Shown: positions 23,497 to 35,747 of the stretch, piece after piece
How positions within the stretch are numbered: the stretch's first letter is position 1
Layout: the number at the start of each line of letters is the position of its first letter
From: JAJXWB01 sp964634325
Lineage (GTDB): Bacteria; Pseudomonadota; Alphaproteobacteria; Rhizobiales; Beijerinckiaceae
Length of the DNA: 64,000 nucleotides
Direction of reading: 5' to 3'
NCBI GenBank assembly: GCA_964634325.1
Contig: CAZWJF010000005.1
Location: 62,001 to 126,000 of the forward strand
Program-made: the position numbers and the translations under genes
The notes under the pieces: model-generated
What the model was told of the DNA's origin: nothing
The model's input: only the letters and a program-made list of their open reading frames with translations
Databases searched by the model: none

Positions 23497-26400
23497 ATGG
23501 CGGTCCTCGAAGACCTCAAGCCTGGCGGCTCGATCCGCGGAGTCTTGCCCAACGGCCTCGTGACCGTCGTCAGCGTCCAGTGGTTCGGGTCGGACGCCAT
23601 CGAGCTGACCTATAAGGACGCGGCCGGCAGGGTCGGCAACGAGCTGCTCTACCGGGATCGGGAAGCGGACCTCGAAGTCGTCGAGGAAGGGCGGCCGTGG
23701 AGTTTCGACGGGGACGGAGCCCTCTTCCGGTTGGTGTCCGAGGCCCAGCGCATCCACCTAGCTCATCTGTTCGACCCGGTGCTCGCAGTTCACACCTCGG
23801 TCGTCGAGCCGCTGCCGCACCAGATCACGGCCGTCTATGAAAGCATGTTGCCGCGCCAGCCGCTGCGCTTCCTCCTCGCCGACGATCCCGGCGCGGGGAA
23901 GACCATCATGGCGGGGCTTCTGATCAAGGAGCTGATCGCCCGCGGCGACCTGCAGCGCTGTCTTGTCGTCTGCCCGGGGAGTCTCGCGGAGCAGTGGCAG
24001 GACGAACTCTACCGCCGCTTCAATCTGCCGTTCGAAATCCTGACCAACGACAAGCTCGAGGCGGCGCGCACGGGCAACTGGTTTCTGGAAACCAATCTTG
24101 TCATTGCGCGGCTCGACAAGCTCGCTCGAAACGAGGACGTGCAGCTCAAGCTGCAAGCGCCTGATTGCCGGTGGGACCTCGTCGTCTGTGACGAGGCGCA
24201 CAAGCTCTCGGCAACCTTCTTTGGCGGCGAAGTCAAATACACCAAGCGCTACCGGCTGGGTCAGCTCCTTTCCCAGCTCACACGTCACTTCTTGCTGATG
24301 ACGGCGACGCCGCACAACGGCAAGGAGGAGGATTTCCAGCTCTTCATGGCGCTCCTCGACGGCGATCGCTTCGAGGGCAAGTTCCGCGACGGCGTGCATG
24401 TGGCCGACGTCTCGGACCTGATGCGCCGGATGGTGAAGGAGAACCTGCTGAAGTTCGACGCGACCCCGTTGTTCCCCGAGCGCGTCGCCTACACGGTGCC
24501 CTATAAGCTCTCCGACGCCGAAGCCGCGCTCTACAAGGCCGTCACGGAATACGTGCGCGAGGAGTTCAATCGCGCTGAGGCGCTGGAGAACGACAAGCGT
24601 GCCGGAACGGTTGGCTTCGCGCTCACCATCCTTCAGCGCCGTCTCGCCTCGTCCCCGGAGGCGATCTATCAGTCTCTGCGCCGCCGGCGCGAACGCCTGG
24701 AGAGCCGGCTGCGCGAGCTGGAGGTTCTGCAGCGTGGCGGGCAAGTTGTCGGCGTGCTCGATTCGCGGGCTCCGCTCCTCGATCAGGAGGACGTCGAGGA
24801 CCTGGACGACGCGCCCGATGCGGAATTGGAGGTGACCGAGGAGGAGGTCCTCGACCAGGCCACGGCGGCGCGTTCGATCGAGGAACTGCGGATCGAGATC
24901 GAGACGCTTAAGCGTCTTGAAGCCCTCGCGCTGTCGATCCGGCGAAGCGGAGAGGACAAGAAGTGGCGCGAGCTGGCGACCCTGCTCGGCGAGATCTTCA
25001 CCCCGGCCTCGATCAGCAACCACCTCGCGGAAGAAGCCGCCCCTTACGATGCGGGCGTGCCGGAGCCTCCGAAGCCCACGCCTTCGCCGCACCAGAAGCT
25101 GGTCATCTTCACCGAGCACCGCGACACGCTGAACTACCTGCAATCGCGGATCGGCACGCTGCTCGGACGTGCTCAGGCGGTCGTCGCGATCCACGGCGGC
25201 ATGGGTCGCGAAGAGCGCATGAAGGCGCAGGAAGCCTTCCGGCACGATCCCGAGGTCCAGGTGCTGCTGGCGACCGACGCCGCCGGCGAAGGCATCAACC
25301 TTCAACGCGCTCACCTGATGGTGAACTACGACCTGCCCTGGAACCCGAACCGGCTGGAGCAGCGCTTCGGGCGCATTCACCGTATCGGCCAGACCGAGGT
25401 TTGCCACCTTTGGAATCTGGTGGCCGAGGAAACCCGCGAGGGCGACGTCTATCACAAACTGCTGGACAAGCTGGCGCAGGCCCGCAGCGCCCTCGGGGGC
25501 CAGGTCTTCGACGTGCTCGGGAAGGTGCAGTTCGAAGGGCATTCGTTGCGCGAGCTGCTGATCGACGCGATCCGCTACGGCGATCAGCCGGAGGTCCGGG
25601 CGCGCCTGACCAAGGTGGTCGAGAACGCCTTCGACAAAGACTCTTTGCGGGAACTGCTCGAAGACCGCGCGCTGGCGCACGACTCCATGGACGCCTCGCG
25701 GGTCTATCGCATCCGTAAGGAGATGGAGCGGGCCGAGGCGCGCCGGCTTCAGCCCCACTACGTCGAGTCCTTCTTCCTCGAGGCTTTCAAGCGCCTCGGC
25801 GGCGCTGTGCGGCAGCGTGAGCCGCGGCGCTACGAGATCACCCACGTGCCGGCGCCGGTGCGCAACCGGGATCGCCTGATCGGCTTCGGCGAGCCGGTGA
25901 TGCCGCGCTATGAGCGCATCGCATTCGAGAAGGCGCTGGTGGCGCCGCAGGGACAGCCTCTGGCGGCGTTCGTCTGCCCGGGTCATCCGCTGCTCAACGC
26001 CGTGATCGACATCAGCCTGGAACGCTACCGCGACCTGCTGCGGCGCGGCGCCGTGTTGGTTGACGAACGCGACCAGGGCACGAGCCCGCGCGTGCTGTTC
26101 TTCCTCGAACACGCGATCCAGGACGCAAGCCTCACCAAGTCCGGCGACCGCCGGGTCGTCTCGAAGCGGCTGCTGTTTGTGGAGATCGACGCCCAGGCGA
26201 CGGCGCGGCACCTCAACTACGCACCCTATCTCGACTACCGTCCCCTCGCTGAAGGCGAACCGGCGGCCGAGGCGATCCTCGCACGGCCCGAATCCTCATG
26301 GATCGGCCGCGAGCTCGAAAGCAAGGCCCAGGCGCACGCCATCGCGGAGGTGGTGCCGGAGCATCTGGCCGAGGTTAGGGATCGCAAGCTCGCGCTGCTC

Positions 26401-27093
26401 GACAAGACCGAGGCTGCGGTCAAGGATCGCCTGACCAAGGAAATCAACTATTGGGACTTCCGGGCCGAGCAGCTCAAGGAGCAGGAGCGCGCCGGCAAGG
26501 CTAATGCGCGGCTGAACTCGGGCGAAGCCCGCAAGCGGGCGGACGAGCTTCAGGCCCGCCTGCAGAAGCGCATGGAGGAGATCAAACGGGAGCGTCAGTT
26601 GGCCCCGCTGCCGCCGGTCGTGCTCGGCGGCCTGCTGGTCGCGCCCATCGGGTTGATCCGCGCCGTGGGCGGCGCGTCGGAGGCGTCAGAAGAGACCGCA
26701 GCCGACACCCAGGCCGCCGCCGCGCGGGCGCGGGAGATCGTGATGGAGGTCGAGCGCAGCCTCGGCTTCGTCCCGATGGATCGGGAGTTCGAGAAGCTCG
26801 GCTACGACATCGAAAGTGCGATCCCCGGCACCGGGCGCCTGCGCTTCATTGAGGTCAAGGGACGCGTCGCAGGCGCGGACACCGTCACCGTGACAAAGAA
26901 CGAGATCCTCTATTCGCTGAACAAGCCCGACGACTTCATCCTGGCGATGGTCGCGTTCGGCGAGGACGGATCACATGAGGTTCGCTATCTGCGCCGGCCC
27001 TTCCACGAGAAGGGCGTCACCACCGACTTCGCCGGCGCCACCGTCAACTTCCCCTTCGCGCAATTGCTCGCCGAAGCGGCTTCCCCATCGTGA
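23497..27093 (+). CDS. SNF2-type helicase with C-terminal DUF3883 (DrmD-like)
   Basis: A 1198-residue SF2 translocase: Walker A DDPGAGKT near 127, DEAH near 230 (VVCDEAHKLSAT), motif III MTATPH, and C-lobe TDAAGEGINLQ near 592 with QRFGRIHRIGQ near 626. A long coiled insert lies between 370 and 500, and another near 960-1030. The C-terminus (about 1075-1170) is DUF3883, a PD-(D/E)XK-like domain with 'FIEVKGR'. Such helicases occur in DISARM (DrmD) and in DUF1156/DUF499 defence loci. It probably translocates on invading DNA, and the DUF3883 domain may confer DNA recognition or cleavage. Confidence 0.88.
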   Translation: MAVLEDLKPGGSIRGVLPNGLVTVVSVQWFGSDAIELTYKDAAGRVGNELLYRDREADLEVVEEGRPWSFDGDGALFRLVSEAQRIHLAHLFDPVLAVHTSVVEPLPHQITAVYESMLPRQPLRFLLADDPGAGKTIMAGLLIKELIARGDLQRCLVVCPGSLAEQWQDELYRRFNLPFEILTNDKLEAARTGNWFLETNLVIARLDKLARNEDVQLKLQAPDCRWDLVVCDEAHKLSATFFGGEVKYTKRYRLGQLLSQLTRHFLLMTATPHNGKEEDFQLFMALLDGDRFEGKFRDGVHVADVSDLMRRMVKENLLKFDATPLFPERVAYTVPYKLSDAEAALYKAVTEYVREEFNRAEALENDKRAGTVGFALTILQRRLASSPEAIYQSLRRRRERLESRLRELEVLQRGGQVVGVLDSRAPLLDQEDVEDLDDAPDAELEVTEEEVLDQATAARSIEELRIEIETLKRLEALALSIRRSGEDKKWRELATLLGEIFTPASISNHLAEEAAPYDAGVPEPPKPTPSPHQKLVIFTEHRDTLNYLQSRIGTLLGRAQAVVAIHGGMGREERMKAQEAFRHDPEVQVLLATDAAGEGINLQRAHLMVNYDLPWNPNRLEQRFGRIHRIGQTEVCHLWNLVAEETREGDVYHKLLDKLAQARSALGGQVFDVLGKVQFEGHSLRELLIDAIRYGDQPEVRARLTKVVENAFDKDSLRELLEDRALAHDSMDASRVYRIRKEMERAEARRLQPHYVESFFLEAFKRLGGAVRQREPRRYEITHVPAPVRNRDRLIGFGEPVMPRYERIAFEKALVAPQGQPLAAFVCPGHPLLNAVIDISLERYRDLLRRGAVLVDERDQGTSPRVLFFLEHAIQDASLTKSGDRRVVSKRLLFVEIDAQATARHLNYAPYLDYRPLAEGEPAAEAILARPESSWIGRELESKAQAHAIAEVVPEHLAEVRDRKLALLDKTEAAVKDRLTKEINYWDFRAEQLKEQERAGKANARLNSGEARKRADELQARLQKRMEEIKRERQLAPLPPVVLGGLLVAPIGLIRAVGGASEASEETAADTQAAAARAREIVMEVERSLGFVPMDREFEKLGYDIESAIPGTGRLRFIEVKGRVAGADTVTVTKNEILYSLNKPDDFILAMVAFGEDGSHEVRYLRRPFHEKGVTTDFAGATVNFPFAQLLAEAASPS

Positions 27094-27100
27094 GACTCAT

Positions 27101-29998
27101 ATGACCGTGAAAATAAGAAAGAAACTGATCGAGATCGCGCTGCCGCTGGATGCGATCAACGCCGCTTCGGCGCGCGAGAAATCCATCCGGCACGGTCACC
27201 CGAGCAATCTGCACCGCTGGTGGGCGCGTCGGCCATTTGTGTCGGCGCGCGCCGTGATTTTCGCGCAGATGGTGGATGATCCTTCGTCCTTCCCGGACTT
27301 GTTCCCGACCGAGAAGGCGCAGGAGAAGGAGCGCGACCGCCTCTTCGAAATCATCAAGGACCTCGCGAAGTGGGAGAACACCAGCAACGAGGCAGTCCTG
27401 CAGAAGGCGCGGGACGAGATTTGGCAGAGCTGGCGGCGGGCTTGCGCAGATAATGCCGACGATCCGCGCGCTGGTGATCTGTTTGACCGTCACAAGCTCC
27501 CGGGTTTTCATGACCCCTTTGCCGGCGGTGGTGCGCTGCCACTGGAGGCGCAGCGACTCGGCTTGGAAGCCCACGCGAGTGACCTTAATCCCGTGGCGGT
27601 GCTCCTTAACCAAGCTATGATTGAGATACCGCCCAAGTTCACGGGCAAATCGCCAGTCAATCCTGCTGCCAGAGCCGAACTCGCTCGCGGCGGTCGATGG
27701 AACGGCAGAGGCGCCCAAGGGCTCGCGGAGGACGTGCGTTACTACGGCCGATGGATGCGCGATGAGGCCGAGAAACGCATCGGCCATCTCTATCCGAAGA
27801 TTGAGATTACGGCCGAAATGGCGAAAGAACGGCAGGATCTTAAGCCGCTAATTGGAGAGAAACTCACGGTCATCGCTTGGTTGTGGGCGCGTACGGTGAG
27901 AAGCCCCAACCCGGCCTTCGCGAATGTGGCTGTACCTCTGGCTTCAAGCTTTGTGTTGTCCACCAAGGCCGGCAAGGAAGCCTATATCGAGCCGATGATC
28001 GAGGATGGAACATATCGATTCGACGTGAAGATTGGCAAACCGAAGGATGCAGAGGCCGCAAAAAGCGGGACTAAGCTCTCACGCGGCGCGAATTTCCGCT
28101 GCCTGATGTCGGGATCACCCATCGCGCCTGACTACATAAAGAATGAAGGAAAGGCCGGGCGCATTGGTGCGCGCCTCATGGCTATGGTAGCCGAAGGGAA
28201 ACGAGGAAGAGTGTATTTGCCGCCGACGGCCGAACATGAACTAACTGCAACTGAGGCCGCGCCGACATGGAAGCCCGAGATTACGATCTCCGGAAGTACA
28301 CAGTACCTGGGTGTTAAGCCTTACGGCATGGACCGACTCGACCAGCTTTTCACCGACAGGCAGTTGGTGACGCTTTCGACATTCTCTGATCTCGTTGGTG
28401 AGGTAGGTAAATACATAGCCCAGGATGCACTTGCCGCGGGTCTCACGGACGACGGCAAACATTTGCGCGACGGCGGTCACGGCGCCAACGCTTACGCGGA
28501 AGCAGTAAGCTCATATCTTGCGTTGATTGTCAGCAAGACCCTTGATTCAAATAATGCGCTATGTCCATGGGAGCCGGTGGCCCAATGCACTCGGCAGCTA
28601 TTTGGACGCCAAGCCATATCCATGCTGTGGGATTTTGGCGAAGCGAATCCTTTGCATGACAGCTCTGGAGGGTTCACGACCAATATATCTGGGAGCACAA
28701 AGGCTTTAGACACCTTTCCGGGAGATGCGTCTCGGGGAATGGCCTTGCAGCTAGACGCTGCAACCCAAGATGTCAGCTATGGAAAAGTAGTTTCTACAGA
28801 TCCGCCTTACTATGACAATGTCCCTTATGCTGACTTATCCGACTTTTTCTACGTGTGGCTGCGAAGGTCTCTGAAGGATAGTTTTCCAGATCTATTTGCG
28901 ACTGTTGCAGTACCAAAAAAAGAAGAACTGGTAGCTTTTGCCTATAGGCACGATAGCAAGAAGGATGCTGAGGAGTTTTTTCTAAAAGGAATGACGCACG
29001 CTATGCACAGGTTGGCTGAAAATGCGCACCCTGTGTTTCCATTGACTATATATTATGCATTTAAACAGGCGGAGGCTGAAGAAGATTCAGGGGTAGCCAG
29101 TACTGGTTGGGAGACATTTCTTGATGCTGTGATCGAAGCCGGGTTCTCGATAAGCGGCACTTGGCCCATGAGAACAGAGATGGTCGCAGCGATGAAGGCT
29201 ATAAAGAATAATCTTGCATCAAGCATTGTTCTTGTTTGCCGGCCGCGGGCGGAGGGTGTGCCAAACGCAACTCGACGCGAGTTTGTCACCGCATTGAGAG
29301 CCGAGCTTCCAGCGGCATTGCGTCATTTGCAAGCCGGCAACATTGCGCCAGTTGACCTCGCGCAGGCTGCGATTGGTCCCGGCATGGCCGTCTACACGAG
29401 ATATGCCAAGGTGCTCGATGCTGAGGGTAAGCCCGTCTCGGTACGCGAAGCGTTGGCGCTGATCAATGCGACGCTCGACGAAGCCTTGGCCGAGCAGGAA
29501 GGCGATTTCGACGCAGATAGCCGTTGGGCGTTGGCTTGGTTCGAGCAGGTCGGCTTCAATGACGGTGAATACGGTGTTGCCGAGACGCTCAGCAAGGCCA
29601 AGAACACTTCCGTCGGCGGTCTTGCCAACGCCGGACTTCTCGACTCCCGGCGCGGCAGGGTGAGGCTGCTGAGGCCGGAAGAGCTGCCGACGAACTGGGA
29701 CCCGGCGACCGATCCGCGTTTGACCTCCTGGGAAGTAGTTCACCACCTCATCCGTGTGCTCGACAGCGGCGGCGAGAGCGCGGCGGCTGATCTGGTCGCC
29801 AAGCTCGGCGCTAGGGCGGAAACGGCGCGGGAGCTCGTCTACCGCCTCTACACGATCTGCGAGCGGAAAAAGAGGCCAGCCGAGGCGCTCGCCTATAACG
29901 GCCTGGTCCAGAGCTGGCCCGAGATCGTTCGCCTCGCTCAGGAGGGAGGCAAACCGGCGGGAGCCGAGCCGGACCTTTTCGCTGCAGGGGAGCGCTGA
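27101..29998 (+). CDS. DUF1156-containing DNA methylase
   Basis: A 965-residue predicted N6-adenine (or N4-cytosine) methyltransferase. It has the DUF1156 N-terminus (KLIEIALPLDAINAASAREKSIRHGHPSNLHRWWARRP), AdoMet motif FHDPFAGGGALPLEAQRLG near 136 and catalytic motif DPPYYDN near 566. The start at 27101 follows the helicase stop by 7 bases. The middle of the gene, about 28.4-29.3 kb, is visibly lower in GC than both ends, which suggests recombination in the target-recognition part. It should mark self DNA for the helicase/ATPase machinery. Confidence 0.9.
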   Translation: MTVKIRKKLIEIALPLDAINAASAREKSIRHGHPSNLHRWWARRPFVSARAVIFAQMVDDPSSFPDLFPTEKAQEKERDRLFEIIKDLAKWENTSNEAVLQKARDEIWQSWRRACADNADDPRAGDLFDRHKLPGFHDPFAGGGALPLEAQRLGLEAHASDLNPVAVLLNQAMIEIPPKFTGKSPVNPAARAELARGGRWNGRGAQGLAEDVRYYGRWMRDEAEKRIGHLYPKIEITAEMAKERQDLKPLIGEKLTVIAWLWARTVRSPNPAFANVAVPLASSFVLSTKAGKEAYIEPMIEDGTYRFDVKIGKPKDAEAAKSGTKLSRGANFRCLMSGSPIAPDYIKNEGKAGRIGARLMAMVAEGKRGRVYLPPTAEHELTATEAAPTWKPEITISGSTQYLGVKPYGMDRLDQLFTDRQLVTLSTFSDLVGEVGKYIAQDALAAGLTDDGKHLRDGGHGANAYAEAVSSYLALIVSKTLDSNNALCPWEPVAQCTRQLFGRQAISMLWDFGEANPLHDSSGGFTTNISGSTKALDTFPGDASRGMALQLDAATQDVSYGKVVSTDPPYYDNVPYADLSDFFYVWLRRSLKDSFPDLFATVAVPKKEELVAFAYRHDSKKDAEEFFLKGMTHAMHRLAENAHPVFPLTIYYAFKQAEAEEDSGVASTGWETFLDAVIEAGFSISGTWPMRTEMVAAMKAIKNNLASSIVLVCRPRAEGVPNATRREFVTALRAELPAALRHLQAGNIAPVDLAQAAIGPGMAVYTRYAKVLDAEGKPVSVREALALINATLDEALAEQEGDFDADSRWALAWFEQVGFNDGEYGVAETLSKAKNTSVGGLANAGLLDSRRGRVRLLRPEELPTNWDPATDPRLTSWEVVHHLIRVLDSGGESAAADLVAKLGARAETARELVYRLYTICERKKRPAEALAYNGLVQSWPEIVRLAQEGGKPAGAEPDLFAAGER

Positions 29999-30001
29999 TC
30001 C

Positions 30002-33331
<3,330 letters not shown>

Positions 33332-33384
33332 GGGAGCAGCGGTATCGAGCCGAAAATCCGAGTGCAAAGGGAGGAGCCAACAAG

Positions 33385-33429
33385 ATGATAGAAGCTACGA
33401 ATACCGACCGCCAAGGACGGCTGCTGTAA
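33385..33429 (+). CDS. Possible 14-residue leader peptide before the SIR2 gene
   Basis: MIEATNTDRQGRLL is preceded by GGGAGGAG ten bases upstream, a better ribosome site than that of the following gene. Its stop lies inside a 7-bp hairpin CGGCTGC/GCAGCCG (33418-33437) that ends 16 bases before the SIR2 start. It could couple or attenuate translation. It is too short for any coding statistics. Confidence 0.3.
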   Translation: MIEATNTDRQGRLL

Positions 33430-33453
33430 TGCAGCCGATCTGCTGAGGATCAC

Positions 33454-35172
33454 ATGGCGCTCACACCTTCCGCAGCCACCATCACTGTGAGTGAAACGCT
33501 GGGATTGCTGGATGGGCCATTCCGGGCTTTTGCGGAAGGCGTCGCCGAGGATCGGTATGCGCTCTGGCTAGGATCGGGCATCTCGTTCGGGCGCGTCGAC
33601 GGTCTGAAGCAAATCATACCGCGCGTTATCGAGTTCCTCCGCGCCCAGATCGACCTCGGCAATCCGAATTGCCGGTTTAGAACCGCGCTAAATCAAGCCC
33701 TTGCGCTGGCACAACTCTCACCGGAGGAGCAAGGCCGTGTTGATGTGGCTCGTCCCTTCACGGAGTGGCCCGACGCGGATGCGATTACCGGACGATTGAT
33801 CGGCAATTACGCGCGTTTGCTCGAAACGACGGTCGACGGAGAGGTGGACGATTTTGTTCTCTGGAACGGCGTGGACATCGCGTCAACATTTGCGAACCCC
33901 GACCTCGAACCGGATGTCGAGCACATCTGCATAGCGATCCTGCTGCTCGAGGGCGTATCGTCGGAGATTGCATCGGCTAACTGGGATGGTCTCGTCGAGA
34001 AGGCTGTCGAGACACTTACCGGTGGTGTACCAGCCCTGGTCGTGAATGTGCGGCCGGAAGACCTCCGGGAACCGCAACAAAGAGCGCGATTGTTCAAGTT
34101 TCATGGATGTGCGGTAAAGGCCGCGGCCGATGAGGCGGCCTACCGGCCGTGCCTGGTCGGCAGACAATCGCAGATCAACGGTTGGGTAGCCAGACAGGAC
34201 AATGCCCCAATCGTCCAGCGGCTGATCGATCTCATCGCGGCGAAGCCTACGTTGATGGTGGGCCTCTCCGCCCAAGACGCAAATATTCAGGCCGTCTTCG
34301 CGGCCGCCGAAGCCCGCATGGCGTGGCCATGGCCCGGCGACCGTCCAAGCTATGTGTTTTCCGAGAATGCGATCGGCGTTGATCAGCGAGGTCTGCTGCA
34401 GAACGTCTACCGCGCAGCGTACACGCCCGCCACGCGGCAGCAGATTCTTGATAGCGCCCTCATCCGCGCATATGCGAAGGCGCTGCTGTTGTCGCTGGTG
34501 CTGCACACGCTCTGCGCGAAGCTTCGACGGCTGATCGAGCTCGCGCCCGGCGCGCTGGGGCCAGCGGATCGGCAGCACTTGCAGGCAGGCGTTGTAGCGG
34601 TTCGCGATCGCCTGGCGGCTGCGGCCGAACCCGACCGCATGGCGTTCGTCCGCGCGTTGGTCGACCAGAGCAGCCGGGCGATCATGATGTTTCGCGACGG
34701 CCACGCGCCCGCGGCGGTGCGTCCTTACAATCCCATTTCATCGGTTCCCGTTCAGCAGCTGGCGGCGGATATGGCCCTGCCGGCATCTGGACTGCGCGAA
34801 GCGGCCGTGGCGACCGGGATTCTCGGACTGGGCCTCCAGGCCGGAGCCTGGACGCTCGATACCATCGATCCGGCCGATGACACGAGCGGAGTTGTCCGCG
34901 TCACCTCAAATGCTGGTGCGGCGAAGGTCTACCTGGTCGCGAATAGCCACGCGGCGTTGCGTCTCCAGCACCACGGGCACCTGCTCGACGGTGATGACGC
35001 GATTCTCATTCATAGCCTGGAGACCACCCCCAGCTTGCCACGATCGCCGCGCGGCTCGCCAGGCCGAACGGGGCGCCCCGGTCTACGGGAGGTCAGCATC
35101 GCTGAACTTTTCGGTGCGGCCGCAAGCAGCGCCGATTTGCTTCAGCGTTTTCGGGAGGAGGTGGCCCTATGA
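33454..35172 (+). CDS. SIR2-like protein, Lamassu LmuA-type effector
   Basis: A 572-residue protein with a SIR2-like NAD-binding fold: LGSGIS near 39-44, ANWDGLVEKA near 175-184 (the N and D of the sirtuin TTNYD region), KFHGC near 215-219 with the catalytic-type His217, and GLSAQDANIQ near 270. The C-terminal 240 residues are helical with no known domain. SIR2-like domains in defence proteins degrade NAD to stop infection. Stop and next start overlap (ATGA), and the third gene is an SMC-like ATPase, which is the Lamassu/DdmABC plan. The variant is best described as Lamassu-Sir2. Confidence 0.82.
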   Translation: MALTPSAATITVSETLGLLDGPFRAFAEGVAEDRYALWLGSGISFGRVDGLKQIIPRVIEFLRAQIDLGNPNCRFRTALNQALALAQLSPEEQGRVDVARPFTEWPDADAITGRLIGNYARLLETTVDGEVDDFVLWNGVDIASTFANPDLEPDVEHICIAILLLEGVSSEIASANWDGLVEKAVETLTGGVPALVVNVRPEDLREPQQRARLFKFHGCAVKAAADEAAYRPCLVGRQSQINGWVARQDNAPIVQRLIDLIAAKPTLMVGLSAQDANIQAVFAAAEARMAWPWPGDRPSYVFSENAIGVDQRGLLQNVYRAAYTPATRQQILDSALIRAYAKALLLSLVLHTLCAKLRRLIELAPGALGPADRQHLQAGVVAVRDRLAAAAEPDRMAFVRALVDQSSRAIMMFRDGHAPAAVRPYNPISSVPVQQLAADMALPASGLREAAVATGILGLGLQAGAWTLDTIDPADDTSGVVRVTSNAGAAKVYLVANSHAALRLQHHGHLLDGDDAILIHSLETTPSLPRSPRGSPGRTGRPGLREVSIAELFGAAASSADLLQRFREEVAL

Positions 35173-35747
35173 CCGCTCCAACGCCCGTCGACCGTGTCGC
35201 CGAGGTGCTGACCGGCGCCGGATACCGTCGTATTTCGACGCCGCTCGACATCGCGGGCTTGCGATTCGACCTGCCCGCCGCGTTCGTCGGCACGAGCCCG
35301 TCACCGGACCTCATCGTCGTTGCAGATACCGCCTTCGATCAGGAACAGCGCATCCTGAAAAAGATCGAAGGCATTGCGCGCGCCATGGACGTGGTGCGGT
35401 CGAAGCGCCCGCTTACAGCCGTTCTTGCGGGACCAAGGCCAAGCTCGGCCGTGCTGGAGTCCATGTCGCGGGTATGCCGTGTGCTGCCCATCGGCACGAT
35501 TCTGGACGCGGACGCCGATGCGACCTTGCGGAACTGGCTCGCTGTCCTGATGCCACTTAGCCTGCCAGCGCCCAACGCTAGCATTGCCGATCCCTTGACC
35601 GAGATCGCGGGTCAACTCGGCGGGCTCGACCCCGAGATCGCGGCTCTCGTGGAGGTGGCGCCGCAGGGAGCGGACGCCGTCCAATCACGCTTGCACACCC
35701 TCATCGTTGAGCCGCTGGATGAGGAAGAAGCCGGGGAAGAGCCATGA
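35169..35747 (+). CDS. Small middle subunit, Lamassu LmuC/DdmB-like position
   Basis: A 192-residue protein (MTAPTPVDRVAEVLTGAGYRRISTPLDIAGLRFDLPAAFVG). The segment 'SPDLIVVADTAFDQEQRILKKIEGIARAMDVV' alternates strands and helices with acidic and lysine residues as in PD-(D/E)XK-like folds, but no complete active site can be assigned. Position, size and 4-base overlaps on both sides match the small accessory subunit of Lamassu systems. The acidic C-terminus (EPLDEEEAGEEP) is not conserved in kind. Confidence 0.68.
   Translation: MTAPTPVDRVAEVLTGAGYRRISTPLDIAGLRFDLPAAFVGTSPSPDLIVVADTAFDQEQRILKKIEGIARAMDVVRSKRPLTAVLAGPRPSSAVLESMSRVCRVLPIGTILDADADATLRNWLAVLMPLSLPAPNASIADPLTEIAGQLGGLDPEIAALVEVAPQGADAVQSRLHTLIVEPLDEEEAGEEP

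Noticed and set aside
23758..26211. An 817-codon minus-strand frame opposite the SNF2 helicase
   Set aside because: Antisense shadow; all helicase motifs are on the plus strand.
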